Source of the DNA: Gloeophyllum trabeum ATCC 11539
Lineage: Eukaryota > Basidiomycota > Agaricomycetes > Gloeophyllales > Gloeophyllaceae
Assembly: GCF_000344685.1 (NCBI RefSeq)
Contig: NW_006920411.1
Span: 535,192-599,191, forward strand
Reading direction: 5' to 3'
DNA: 64,000 bases
Below are positions 1 through 12,977 of this stretch, piece after piece. The notes below the pieces were generated by a model, which saw only the letters and a program-made list of their open reading frames with translations, ran no database searches and was not told where the DNA came from. The position numbers and the translations under genes are program-made. How positions within the stretch are numbered: the stretch's first letter is position 1; every line of letters begins with the position of its first letter.

Positions 1-2503
1 GATGCAACATTCGAATAGGACGATGACACCGCGCGACCGACGCCCCCGCCCGAGAACTCCACATTCACCGTTGTCGAGGTTGCCGCCAGCGCTGGCCCTA
101 GCTTAGGCACGAGCTTCGTCGTCGGTCTGCCCCTTAGTGCGCTTGGCCGTAGGGTCCCGGCGTTGGCGGTACTTGAGCTTGGACCGGAGGGGACGGACCC
201 AGTTCCGAAGAGCTTCGATATCGGCGCCATCCACGATGCTGGACCAGAGCCAGAACCCCCAGAGGACCCACCCGATCCTTTGGCAGGGTCCATCGCCATA
301 TCCCGCACTTTCGGCGCAATACCAGGATCGAGGATCACGTCGTTGAGCGTTACGCGCAGCTGACCCAGTTCCACGAAGATCTCACGGAAGATCTTGAACA
401 AAGCTCGCAGCTCCTTCCGCGTGCATGTAGTCACTACCTTGTCGTCCTCCAGTAGAGCCCGATACTGCGCGCGCAGACTAACTACTTCGTTCACGATAGC
501 GTCCACAGTCGTGCGTGATAGGTGGCCAACGTCAGCGCCGTGCAAGTGTTGGCGCTTAAGTCGATTCGTCAGCGTTAGTGCATCTGCCTGTGTGAGTCGG
601 TTAAACAAAGTAGTGACGCGTTCAAGGATGTTGCCCATCGCCGACCCTTGATGCGAGTCAGTCAACGAGGAGGACTCGGAGTGACCGTCTCCGGGCGATA
701 TTGATGAAAGACGATCAGAGTAGGCTGGAGACGGGGCGAGCATGCCCTGCCACGAAGGCTCGGTCTGCACGGCTTTGGAACGCGACAGCAGGAGGAGCGA
801 TTTCTGGCCTCGTGAGCTGGAACCATGTTCCCCTGAGGCGTCAACGTCTATACCCTCACCATGACCAGATGGCGACTGTCGCGAGAGCGCGTAGCTGAAT
901 GCGCTCAGCTTCGTATCGTCCGTAGGTGATAGGGGGCGTCTATCGGTTTCAGGCGTAAGGGGTTCCTACCAATTGGCTGGGTGTCAATGATTTGCATTGC
1001 ACATTCCGGGAATACTTACAAAGTCTTTGCGAGATGTGTTGCGCTCAGTGCTAGTAGATCGCCTGCCTGTGAAGAAGTTCGTTGACAGAGGTGATAGAGC
1101 ACCAGCGGGTGCACTGATATTCGGCGAACGGATATACGTGATGGATGACTGACTGTTCGTCACGCGGTGTCGCGAATGTGGCGTCTCCACTAAGAGCAAT
1201 TTGTCAATTGGACCCTCAGTAGACAGAGAAAACGCTTACTACCTGTTCTTGAAAGTAGACTTGCGCGTTGCTCCTCTACTTCTTCCTGCAGAGACCGGTA
1301 GTCTTCTCGCAACTCCGTCAGAAGATTCTGCAGCTCGGCATTGTCGTGCTTCAGCGCCTCGTTGTCGGCTACCAAAGATTCCAATACTTTCGTGACTTCA
1401 GGATCTTCCGCATTAGTCGAGTGACCGAATTGCTGTAACACTATCAGAGACTAGGGTCACTTATGATTGACCGAATGCGTACCGATTGTTGTAATGACTC
1501 GAGTCGGGATCGCGCCTCTGTCAAGATTTCCTCGGACAATTCGAGCCTATGTGACCGCTGCTTCTCCAGCTCTTTATAGAGTCGACGGACTTCCAGTTGC
1601 AGTTTGGCTACAGAAGCATAAGACATGAACCCTGTCTCAGGCGCAGCAAGCGATACTTACAAGATTTCTCTTTCAAAGCGGCTAGCCGCACCTCTGCCAT
1701 CCGAGCCCGATGTGCTTCGCTATCCCGCTCCTGCTGCAGGTCATCCTTCTCCTGTGCAATCACAGCTAGACGCGTGTCCCAGCCCACAGAACGCGCAAGC
1801 TGCGCTTGCAACCGCGAAACCTCCGCGCGCGCGTCAGACAATTGCTGCAACGCCGTCTTATTGGACGACTCCGCAACCTCCGAGTTGACCATTGCTTGTG
1901 TGAGGCGCTACTAGGCGTACTTAAGGCCGGAAGGTATCACTAGAAACGGCAGATGCTGACCTTCTCCAATACTGCATTCTCTTTCACAAGGAAGGATACA
2001 CGATGCTCGAGCTCCTCCCTAGTGCGCGGCTCAACCTCATCCACTTCGGCGAATTCAGAAACTGCTTCGGACGGTTCACGGGAGCGGTGCTCGAGCTGAA
2101 CGGGGTCTTCAGTACACATCGCGTGGGTCTGACGAAGTACTACCTCATGGCTCCGAACATACGCTTCATGTCTTCGAAGAAGAGCTTGTCCCACCTCTAG
2201 AAACGATATGTTCATAACATGCCGTACGATACCGAGTGACATACCTGCACTTAGAGTGAGACGGCCCTCCAACTTAGACTTACATCGCAACCACTCTTTC
2301 AGATTTTCACAATCTTCGCGTCCACAGCAACAGCAAAGCGCAGCTGGTGGGTCCGGGCTGGGAGCACGAGAGAAATTCGTCAAAGCCAGCGTTAGGTCGT
2401 CAATGGTCATAGTGGCATGCAGTAGGCTGTTTGTGGGCGACTCTGGTGTGCTCGGCACTGATTCAGAGGGCGCAGATTGCATATTCAGAGTCGTCGTCTC
2501 CAT
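1..2503 (-). CDS. Coiled-coil protein of unknown function (C-terminus beyond left edge)
   Basis: I do not recognise this family. Predicted exons on the minus strand: 2245-2503, 1961-2196, 1661-1907, 1483-1607, 1243-1432, 1020-1189, and 965 running off position 1; all junctions keep frame and use GT-AG. At least 730 residues are visible. After a Ser/Pro-rich N-terminus comes a Cys cluster (CCCCGREDC, about residue 57), then long heptad-like stretches rich in Glu, Leu, Gln and Arg (about residues 150-370) that look like coiled coil. A low-complexity Ser-rich linker follows, then a helical segment around positions 640-330 and a Gly/Ser tail. The open frame continues through position 1, so the stop codon is outside the window. 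A scaffold or cytoskeletal role is possible from the coiled coils, but that is inference only. Confidence 0.7.
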
Positions 2504-2943
2504 GGCGTGTCGGTAGTCTGCGCGTTACGTAGAGAATGGCTGTCGGAGGTGCATGAGTAGAGCAAGGCTGTTAATTAGAAGGTGTCACGGTCGCGTTGGA
2601 TGTACTGTAGCATTCGATCGCCCGGTCTTAGTAGCTGATCTTCCCACAGTAAGCCTCCGGGCCTGTGGCACAAATGACTACAAATGCCGGAAGGTTGCAA
2701 ACCCTCTGGATCCGTATCGGTAATTGACACTACTTTAGAGGCTTGGACCGACAATAAATACGCATTGTATATACGCACAAAATGCAAGATAGTAATACAA
2801 GGTAGACATCAGACCATAGCAAGAAACAAGGACGTGCATAACAAGACATTATCACAGCAGCACTAGAGCCTTTCCAGAGGTTACTGCAAAGCAATTAATG
2901 ATACCTAGAACGAGAAGGACATGAACCCAGAGACTATGATACA
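2504..2943. other. Intergenic gap
   Basis: This lies between the 3' end of the RasGAP gene and the start of the coiled-coil gene, both on the minus strand. It must hold the RasGAP terminator and the promoter of the coiled-coil gene. I see no further gene. A 70-codon minus-strand frame at 2575-2787 has no recognisable features. Confidence 0.5.
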
Positions 2944-5900
2944 TTACGGATCACCGAATTCTATGACCCTTGAAACAATCTCGGGTATCCAGGTTAACAT
3001 CTTTCCCCCGTGATTCCGCCCAGGGAGAAACTGGAACGTGTTGGGCAACCCACGCATTCCCATCTCTTCCAGTGCGTCCAGATGTTTCGGGCCTGGTCCA
3101 CGGCTTCCCTCGTCTACGGTGGTTAGGCTGGATGCCGACCCTCTCAATGTCCCTGACCGGCTGCTGTCTTGCATTGCTACCTTCAAGATGTTGGAGACGG
3201 CTATGAGGATGGCGGGGTTCGTCGAATGCGAGAACGTGTCCTTGATCCTTTCCATCATGGACTCGAAGCTGTCATAAAACAAGTGTCAGGTAGAACGCAG
3301 GAAAGCAATTTTGGCTACGTACGTCAATTGAATGATCTCGGGGAATGCATCAGCAATGTCAGACAGTAAAGTGTAGAATATCTCTGTTTCTGCATCATCT
3401 CCCTGCGCTGTCGAGAGCATAGCGCTCACGAACGACGTCACAAGAAGCGCAGTATTTGACTCCGTGACTCCGAGGAAGTCGAACGGGATGTGAGGGACAT
3501 CCGCATCAGTGCCTGCTGCACCCTCTTCGTCGGGCGGCCAGTATGAGTCGGCATCGCAATCCGTCAAGAGTTTACGGTATGATTCCGGGGTGGTGGAGAA
3601 AGGGATTAGAGCCAGAAAATATCCTAACGCTTCAAAGGGCAGAGGGTGGCCAGCATTAGGGCTCTCGCCGCTGAGTTCCTCGGATACCCGGACGGTGACA
3701 TGGAGCAGGCTGCGCAGCACGGCTTCCGCGGACTGCCTTAAGCCACTAACACGTACACCCTTGAATATAGTCGCAGCCATGGAGAACGAGAAGTTGGACT
3801 CAAATGACAGCTGCAGCATTTGATCCAACTGAGATACTACTTCGATTAAAGGCGCGCGAGCCTCAAGAAGAGTATCCGAGACCAGCTTCTCCTTGAAGGT
3901 GCCTTGACTATGCAACTTTTCGATTGATCTCCGAAGAAGGTCGGCAGCATCAGCGTACAAGGCCATGTGGCCCGACTGCAGCAGAGATACAGCCAGCCAG
4001 AGGACCTGAGGAAGATATCGGGAATGGTCCATTAAGCCTGGCGTCACTTTGCTGATGCACCGCAGCATGCTGATGATGGAAGTTGTCTCGGCTTCTGGCT
4101 TCGCCATGGCCGTCTTGAATGCCACAAGCATTTGATACAGAAGATCGTCATCCACATCTGAAGTCGCTAATTCCCCAAGGATAACGAAGGATCGTGATTG
4201 GATGGGAGGGAAATATTGGAAGGCAGTCGACACGACAAGACTCATCCATCGTGCACGCCACACGTTCAGCAAACCTACGACACGATTAGCCAAAGTTCAC
4301 AGTCAGGGTTGTGTGGAGTACCTTTGGATGTTGCGCCAGCTTCGACAACTCTGACTAGCAACTGTGCGAGCCGCTCATATCGCTCCAAGAAGGCTTTGTC
4401 ACTATTGGGGTCCGAGACTGAGTACTCGCTACTTGGATTCGCACGAGTCAGGCCAAATAGTTCGAGCGACTCCGTCTGCGTGCACTCATCAAGGAGTAGC
4501 CTGATCTGAGAACAGGCGGCCGCATCTTCGCCACACGCCATGTACAAGGCCTGCAGTAAATTGACAACGATGCCGTAAACAGATGTCCTGACGAGTGTCT
4601 GACCACCGGCTGCCATGAGGGAGACAAGATGAACGATCTCAGGAACGTAGAATTGGTTGTGGACAGCTTGCTTTGCTGGCGCGCCTACGACCAAGGCTAG
4701 TCGGGTCAAGCACGCTGCCTCATTCCAGAACGTGTTCTCCTCCAGGGTATGTACGGCTTTACTGCTTGTCTTCGTGATAACCTGTGACAATCTTTGAGGC
4801 AAATACCGAGACATGGTGTAAAGGCAGCTTACCTTGCGGAGTCTCGAGAGAATTTTGCCCCGCACGGGTAACGATGAGAGCACGGAAAGGATGTTCGCGA
4901 CAATTTCACAACGAGGCGACCCAATGCCGCCATCGATGGCAGCACGCATCAGCTCCTCCAGCACTGGATTGATTACGGTAATATCGAGCTTGCCTATCTC
5001 CGCCCAGATGTATTGCTGGAAGTCGATATCAAGCTACATTGGTCGAAAAGGTGAGCAAGGATCCTCCTCCTCATGGGCCAAGACGTGTACCTCCTGATCT
5101 GCGATAGTCATATCCACGAGCAGTACAATTGAATCCCTGAGCCTAGTACTCGAGGGCTCATGATATGGACTGGTTGGGTTGCAAAGATGTGCTAGGTTCT
5201 TGATCCAAGGACTGAGGTACTTTAGGCAGTATACCCTCTGAGAAATATGCGGATCTTCCGAAGTCTTCTTATGATCCCTGAGCTTTTCCATTCCATTCGC
5301 AACTTCGGTGAAGAAGTCGAGAGTTAGCTGAGGAGCATGTCCTGCAAGGCGTTCGCTGAGCTGCGCCACAAACGTGGGCGGGTGTGCAGGCAAGAATCCG
5401 GCTGCTCAAAGGACATATGAACGTTGTGCACTACATGATATCACGCTGCTTACCTTTCGAGGGCACGACAGGGCTACCCTCGTAATCCAAGTAAGAACAT
5501 AACGCTGCGAGGAGCTCACATGCAGCGTATCGTAATTCTTCATCCTCGTAACCGACCAGGAAAAATCCCATGTGCAGTAAAGTAGCCGATACATTTGAGA
5601 GCCTGGAAAAACGCTCCGAACCGGGTAGAGGCACATTACGCATCTGACCCTTTGCATTGCGAATCGACTGGCCAATATATAGTCAGGACTGGGGATAATT
5701 AGGTAACTGTAGGCTGTACCTTGACCATGACATCTCTGGCGGGAGAAGCAAAATACAAGATGAGACCGTGACGGCAGCGCCGAATAATGAACTCGTTCGG
5801 GTCTTGTCCCGTCGAAATATTGTACACATCGCTAATTTCAGCTAGCGAGACGATTTCTGTGATTTTGCAGGATTTAGTCGGCGATAAGGGCAGAGACTTG

Positions 5901-8900
5901 AGCTGGCGACCAGTGTCAGAACTCCGCTTTCCGCTTGAACTTGGACAAAGACCTACTAACCGAGGTGATCCTCAAGTGGGTAGTGCCAACATGCACAATG
6001 ACCGGAATAGGCATATGCTGTTGACAGTGATGCATAGTAACCTCCCTGTATTCTTCATATTCTTCCTGCTCTAGACTAGCTATAGGCGGTTGAGGACTCA
6101 GAGCCAAGCTCAGAGACCACGGCTGACAGGTGCATACCTGGATACGAAAGAGCATCGAGCACCTGCTCGGGTACGTGCTGCAGAAGATCGGCTACCCAAG
6201 AATGTACTTTGACTTCGCAGATTGACGGCATGCCCTCAGCAATATTGCTCAGTCTTCGGAAATACTTTTGGGCTTGCTGGCTCGGGTTCAGCAGGTGTAC
6301 GGTCACCATGCGTTGCCTCACGTCCGAAGGGAGGAGCTCTACGCAGTACTTAACCCATTGTATAGGGACCTCCGTAGATGCAGCGAACGAGGTGCAGTCT
6401 ATGATCACTTCGAACGGTTGATTTTGATAGTCAGGAAGCGAGACGGTCTAGACAAGAGCTGGTGAGCAAAAGGTGTATAGTATATCTGCGCCATACCTTT
6501 AGGACGTGGTACATGAACAAGTCAACGTCAAGAGCTTCAACATCAATCTTCGAGAGACAAAAGACGAAGACAGCTGGCCGATTCTTCGCGAAATATTCAG
6601 CCATGATGTGGTAATGGAGTAAGATACGAGTTAAATAACATACCTTCGGCATAGGAACGTCGACGAATAAATCACGAACAGGTTCTGTACTGCGAGTACT
6701 GTAACGACTCATTAAATCCAGATATTCTCGATGCTCCGTGGTCGTCCAAGGCGAGAGGCGCGGGGCCTCGAATGGCCCTCCCAGATCGACTAATGCCGAG
6801 CACAGCGTGTTCCAAGCTCGTTTGCCGTTGATTGCGGAAGCGTCGGCCTCCGCCTGGGGCTTTTGCAAACTCAACAAGTCTTTCCCAACCTTATCACCAT
6901 GCTTCTCAAAGAAACGATGCAACACGATAGTGTCGCTATCGTCGTAGCTTTCACCCAACCATTCATCCGGATCGTCATCAGTACCGGAAGTAGAGAATTT
7001 CTGCAGCAGAGTGAGATTGGGTACGAGACGGCAAGTTGAATTCACTCACGTTCACCTCGCTGAGGAAACGCGTGACATTTACGATGTTCGCCCGGAGGAA
7101 ATCATTCAACACTTCCATGTGAGCCTCTTTCCCAAAGAAGATATTGTTAGCGAGATTCTGGATAATCTTCGCGATCACCAGCAGTCCGCGACGTATAACA
7201 GGTTCACTTTCTTTCGGGACCTCCACGTCCACGGTCTCTGGAGCGACGACAGCCGGGGACAAGAACCTACGTTTGCGACATGAAGTAATGTCAGACTATG
7301 GAAATGATGGATAATCGGCGTACCTTAAGAAGATGAAGGAACCCAGAGCCTTGAATTTTGCTTCTGGCCAAACATCTTGTCTATGGTATGGATATCAACG
7401 CCAAGTCTACGGCTCGACTCGCGACTGACGTACACTGATTGGGCTAAGTGAGCGCATATTTCGCGAAACATCCTTTTTGATACGGTCAGTGATAGACAGA
7501 CGGCACTTGACAGATGACGAACGAAGGGAATGTTGGGACCGAGGCCGTTATGATGTTGAGGAAAGACGAAGCGACAAATTCTACGTTCTTCTGGTTCTGC
7601 TTTACATCCTGTACACCTGGTTTGGTTGGGTCTAACTCATATGAACAACCGGGCGGCATGGTCGCCATGCTCTTGATTAGAGGAATAATCAAGCTTCTCA
7701 AATAATTATATCCGTGCGTCTTCGCGAAGTGCGAGAGGACACGAGCGGTCGTATTGTTGCTGCGGAAAAGTGACGACTCATTCTCTATCGAATTGTTAGG
7801 TGTTAAGGTGGGAGCACACTTATAATAAAGAATCATCGCACCAGTTTGCGCTATCTCCCTATCAATGAGAGTTTTCAGTAGGCTCATAAGAGAAGCGCGG
7901 GTATCGAAAAGATTGAAAAGCACGGGTATCAAGACGTCCGTATCGCTCGCCGGGCAGGTTTCGCACATTGCAACTGCTAAGACCTGCTGTTTTGTGAGCA
8001 ACGAGTTTTTTTTGCCAGATTTTCGTCACCTTACCTCGGAACCCTTAACCAACTGGCGCGGGGACGTTCAATAAAGCTACTGCGAGTAAGTTCAGTCATA
8101 CTCACTTCACATAATCGACTTTTCTTGGGCACCGCAGCAGCGACGCTGCTTTCGAACTCTAACTTCGTACCTTGCCCTAGTACGCGAGCGAAGACTTGAG
8201 CAAATATTGCCCGTTTCCTGAAGTCCTTGTGGTAGGCAAGAGGGATGCAATGCCTGAGACTGCTTTCTGTATTCGACGAGATAAGATTTGCAAGTCCCTG
8301 AACCACCAATTCACGAAATTCCACGTCTCTCTGATGCGCACGAGATCTCTAAGACAGAGTTCAGTTTTCATCCAACAGACTTGGCTTCCGTCTTACCTGC
8401 GAGGTGGATGATCTTTCCGATACGCCATCATCCAGTTTCTACGGACAAATCAACGGTGAGGATCCCTCACGCAGATATGAGCAAGATATCATACTGGGCC
8501 GTCATGACGCGTATATTCCAAGGCCTTCAGGAGAAAATCATAGTAGTTCTTGAACAACCTAGATGCGGCATGCCCAGGGTTTTCGCCATCCGAGACGTTC
8601 AACTTCAGCCGATCCATCAGCCGTACAGTGGTCCTGAGGCTCGCAATGTTGAGTTCGTACTGAATACGCAAGGCCTCGATGTCGTGCATCTTTAGGCTTT
8701 TGGTCAGTACAGTGCAAACGCATGCCAGCAGGGAAACATACCTGTGCGGGGTCCTGTACCCAGTCAATGACAATATCAAGTAAATCATGAGATGCGCTCG
8801 TATCTCGCCGGATGACCAAGGTCTCGTTCCTGCCGTAGATGCTATCACACAGCGAACAAAATTTCACCCTAATCTTGTAAGAAGCAGGGTCATGGAATCG

Positions 8901-11900
8901 ACCGATGAACCCAGCGAGAGCAAGCAGTGTGCCGTTGATATCAAAGCCTACGAGTTCTTCCCCGGGAGCTTCGACGTTCTCGATCAACAGCTTCAATACA
9001 GCCAAGAACTTGGAGAAGTATGAGGGGACTGTCTTATGAATCGCGTAAAGACGAACCTGGTCAAGGAAGGTGGCGAATGTTTCGTCCCATTCGACATTAC
9101 TACTCTGCGTAATATCCCTGATCACTCTACGAGCGGAGACTGAGTCGATGGCCTGTGGACCGAAAACGCTGTGACTCAACTCGTCGAGATGCTTGATCAG
9201 TCTTGAATGCAGGCGTGAACTGAGTTCCGCGCCTAGAGCATCGCGCGCGGCGTCTCTGATCTCTACTGACGAGGATAGTAGCATGTCAATTAGCTGTATT
9301 ATGAAGTTTGCCATAAGTTCCGAGGGATCTCGCAGCATACGCATGTTATCAGGGAGATATTTGCTGGGGATAATGCCGGTCAGACCAGAGGGATCATGCT
9401 CTGCGCCCGTGCACGCGGCTCCAAATGCAGCTAAGAAAAGGGTCAGATTTTGCCACTGGAACCGACGCTCCTACAGAGATGTGAGTATGTAGTGGACGTC
9501 AATTCCCAGGTCACCCGTACCTCAATGCTCATAGTCATATCTGGTATCGGCGATGCGCCATAGACATCTTCGCCTCGTGCGGCCAACTCCGTCATAGTTG
9601 TCCATCTCAAATAGCATTCTTCCCATACTGCTATGTGAGAAGGGATTGGCCGTGCCATGGACCGCACCAATTTACGTATCCGCTTTTGATGCCCAACGCG
9701 GCCTGCCTGGTGTCAGTTTTGTCAGATAAGTGGCGGACACAAACATACCAAGAATGATTGTCTTGGGATCGCCGAGTTGGTCGTAAGTGCGATGACGTTT
9801 CGCCCAATCTTCCTCACTCAGACCAGCGTTCAAGGGCGCATCCGGTTGCCGTTCTGCCTGAGCGATCAAGCGTAAACACTGTGCCGCAAGGCTGGATACC
9901 TTCATGTCCACAGATGTAAGGGATACGAGGAATGCAATCTCGGCCATTGCAAAGGCCGCGACACGGTTGGAATCCACCTGGAGCTCTCTCAATTGCTCCC
10001 GCTACGTGTAAGAGGCGATAAGACAAAAAAGTAAATATGGAATGGATGCTTGCGCTTACGTCGGTGGTCCGGGTATAAACAACAAGGAGATCGTAAGCAA
10101 GGTCCATCCACATACGCTGAGCCTTGAGGTCGATACGAGCATTAAGCAAGCACATGCTCATCGAGGTCAGAGTCGCAGGACTTGAGGGAAGGTTAGTCAA
10201 CGGTAATACAGAGCGAAGGCTAGGGTGAACACACCATGCCATCTTCATCCACGTCACCGCTTCTTGACAGTAGTCGTCCTCCGGCTGCATCTGAAAGATC
10301 AATTCACACAGGTAGCGGATCGACCATGCAGTCGACTGCTTGACCGACGAGTCCATCGGGCTCTCCCACACCTTAATAGCGACAGGGAGCCAGTCGGCTG
10401 TACGGATGGTCTGCAAAGCTATGAAGTAATAGCGGTAATTCGCCCGCCACAGTGAGCATATAGCAAGGACAAGGAGTTCCCTATCCGACAGTGTCTCCGA
10501 TGTGTACCGGCGAGACTTCGGACGCGCAGCTGCACGTTTCACGAATCCATTCGGGTCTACCTCATTCTGACGAGTCGCAGCCGCCTGTGAATACAACACC
10601 GAGTTCATGAGTAGGCACTTCGAAGGACCATAGGAGTCGCCTTACGCTGATTATGGCTCGCATGCGAGGCGCCATAACCCGTTCCATCTTCTCTAGGGAG
10701 CGATGCCAGGGTAAGCTCGGAGACTGGGCAAACTCTTCAGCAAGAGCAGTTGTGTGTAGAACAGAGACACCTCGTACCTCCAACGTTAAGACCAACGCGG
10801 CCTTGACCGCGACAGTCTTGACAGCATCTGACCGCTCCGGCTCCATACATACACTGAACAACTCAACTGCTTCGTCTTCGGGAAGGAAGCGATACAAGAT
10901 GGCCATTGCATCTCTGAACAGCCCCACGTCGATCTCGTCTGAGGATTCCCAGAACGGCCGCTGATTGCTGAATTGGAGTACAACAGACTAGACTCGCCAG
11001 GTGAGAAACGGTCTCCTCATATAGCGCAAATAACATTTACCTTAATCTCGTGGACGACATCAGTGGCGATGGAGAGCAAAGGAACCTCGGTCTCGTCCGG
11101 GCGAATACGGACTGCCGCGCGACACATGTCCAGAGCACATACGAGCGCAATCTCGGCGGTCTTATTCCAAGTGGAGATGCTTCGCATCAGCATCTCGATG
11201 AAGTGATTCTCCTGGGCAAACGGAAGCACATCAACGGGGTCCGTTCTAAACATCCGGAAGAGGTGCTAACCTTTCTGTGAGTGGCCTTCGGCTTGATAAC
11301 GGGGTACGTTGAGAAACTCATTTGATAATCCGACTTGAGCCTGTCCGAGCTGATGCATAACAGGGCGGTCAAAGCCGGCCACAGCACCTTCCTGTTATCC
11401 GAGTCGCCACTCTGGAACAACGCGTCAAATACGCGCTCCGGTGCGCCTTCTAATCTGCGAGAAGACCGCGCCGCGTCGTTGAACTCTTCCGGGAAGGTGT
11501 CGATCCACTTCCACACAGCTGCGCGTAACGGGACGGCGATGGCTGACTGCGCTTCCCGCTTCATGTTGAGCAGTAAAGACGATAGCTCTGGAAGTACCAA
11601 GCTTTCAGTTGCAAGCTTTTGGAAGCATAACTAATATTTCCTCACCTTGCATAATCTGGACAAGTCGCGCTCTATCAAGAGCACTATGCGACATGAGGTG
11701 CAGGTCTATGATATCGGGGTTTTCCTCCGTATTGTGCCCGGACAAGTACCGGATCTTCGCCTGTATCCGGGTAAAGACGACTGGCCAGTTCGACGCGGAC
11801 AGAAGGTATACAACGCGGCCAGCGAACTTCTCTATTAGGGTATTCAACTGCATCGAGGACTGGCATAGGGTCGGTAACGTGCGTTCAAACGTCAGGCTGC

Positions 11901-12977
11901 CCGCAGGGAGGGGAATTGCTGTGGGGTTCTTGAGGGTGGAGGAGCCCCCTGAGCCCATGGAAGATAGTGAGGCTTGGTTACGAATGACGGACTTAGGATT
12001 GGGTTCCGTCCCCGCTTCTCGAGTAGGCTCAAACCAGTTATCGGGGGTAGTAGCCATATCAATGCTCTCCAGATCATAGAAGGAGCTGGAGGAGTCATAC
12101 TGCAGATTCGCCGATGACATCAGCCGGAACTCAGGAGGGGCCGTTTGTCTGAGGAAGAGGATCACGACGCTCAGGATGTACCGCGCGCAATTGTCGTCCA
12201 GTGGAGGAGGTTCGGAGTACGGTATCTGCGTGGAGAACTGGTCTGTGGACATGTTTCTGCCCTGCCTGCTGGTCCCCGGTGGGTTCGGCGAGACGGGAAC
12301 ATTCGAAGCTGAAGCAGCGCGCCCGACAGGCTTGCTGGCGCGCGAGCTGGGTCGTGGCGCGTCCCCGCTGTTCCAGCGGGACGCCATGCATACCGCAAGG
12401 ACTTTGAGCATGAATAGCTGCGATTGTAGGACCTCGAGCGTGGCATGGCCGTGCATTTCGGCTTGCTGATATCGTAGATATATTAGCGGGTGAGGACGTT
12501 ATGATGACTATGCGCACGCACCTTGGCTAGTCTCTCCAGCACTTCGGACAGGTTCAGAGCAATCAAGTCTACAGAATCGCGCGACAGGTCCACCAAGCAT
12601 TCCACCGTCTGTTGGATAGCTGGTTCCGCCTCTATGTTGTCCAAGCTGACTCCAGAATTGCATGGCAGCTGTAAGCAATGAAGTTCAGCTCACAGGTCAC
12701 GCTGCAGCACTCCCCTCCCAACATGCTTATGCACATCCATGTCCTACGCCATGATGCCAACAATGCTCACCTTATTCTTCAATCTGTTGATCACGGATTG
12801 CACCACCCGGTGTTGCGGCGGCCCCTGGATCCCCGCACCAGCTGAACTGTACAGACCCGCTGGCGTCCCTCCATAATGGTACGAATCATTGCTCTTGTGC
12901 ACCCTTGAGGAGCTCGCGACAGTTGTGGACGACGACGGTACCTGCCCCGCAGACGCTGAGGGGCGCCTAACGGGCAT
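2944..12977 (-). CDS. IRA1: Neurofibromin/IRA-type Ras GTPase-activating protein
   Basis: A giant RasGAP that speeds GTP hydrolysis by Ras and so damps Ras/cAMP-PKA signalling; family knowledge places it in the cytoplasm and at membranes. The start is the ATG at 12975-12977 (MPVRRPSAS) and the stop is TAA at 2944-2946. Many introns of about 50 bases interrupt it; I did not fix every one. Helical HEAT-like repeats fill 12.4-8.1 kb. The RasGAP domain lies at about 8010-7030: AMCETCPASD, an arginine-finger motif LFRSN near 7770, then FIFLRFLSPAVVAPE across an intron near 7270, the hallmark FLRFxxPA block, followed by RRGLLVIAKIIQNLANN. A Sec14/PH-like module follows at about 7020-6080 (VFVFCLSKIDVEALDVDLF). 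Further HEAT-like repeats run to the C-terminus. Domain order and size match NF1/Ira rather than shorter RasGAPs. The symbol follows yeast. Confidence 0.9.

Noticed and set aside
103..320. A minus-strand frame ending at 103 that reads VDGADIEALRNWVRPLRSK
   Set aside because: It looked like a C-terminus, but it is not the frame joined by the upstream exons. The spliced frame passes through this stretch without a stop and leaves the window.
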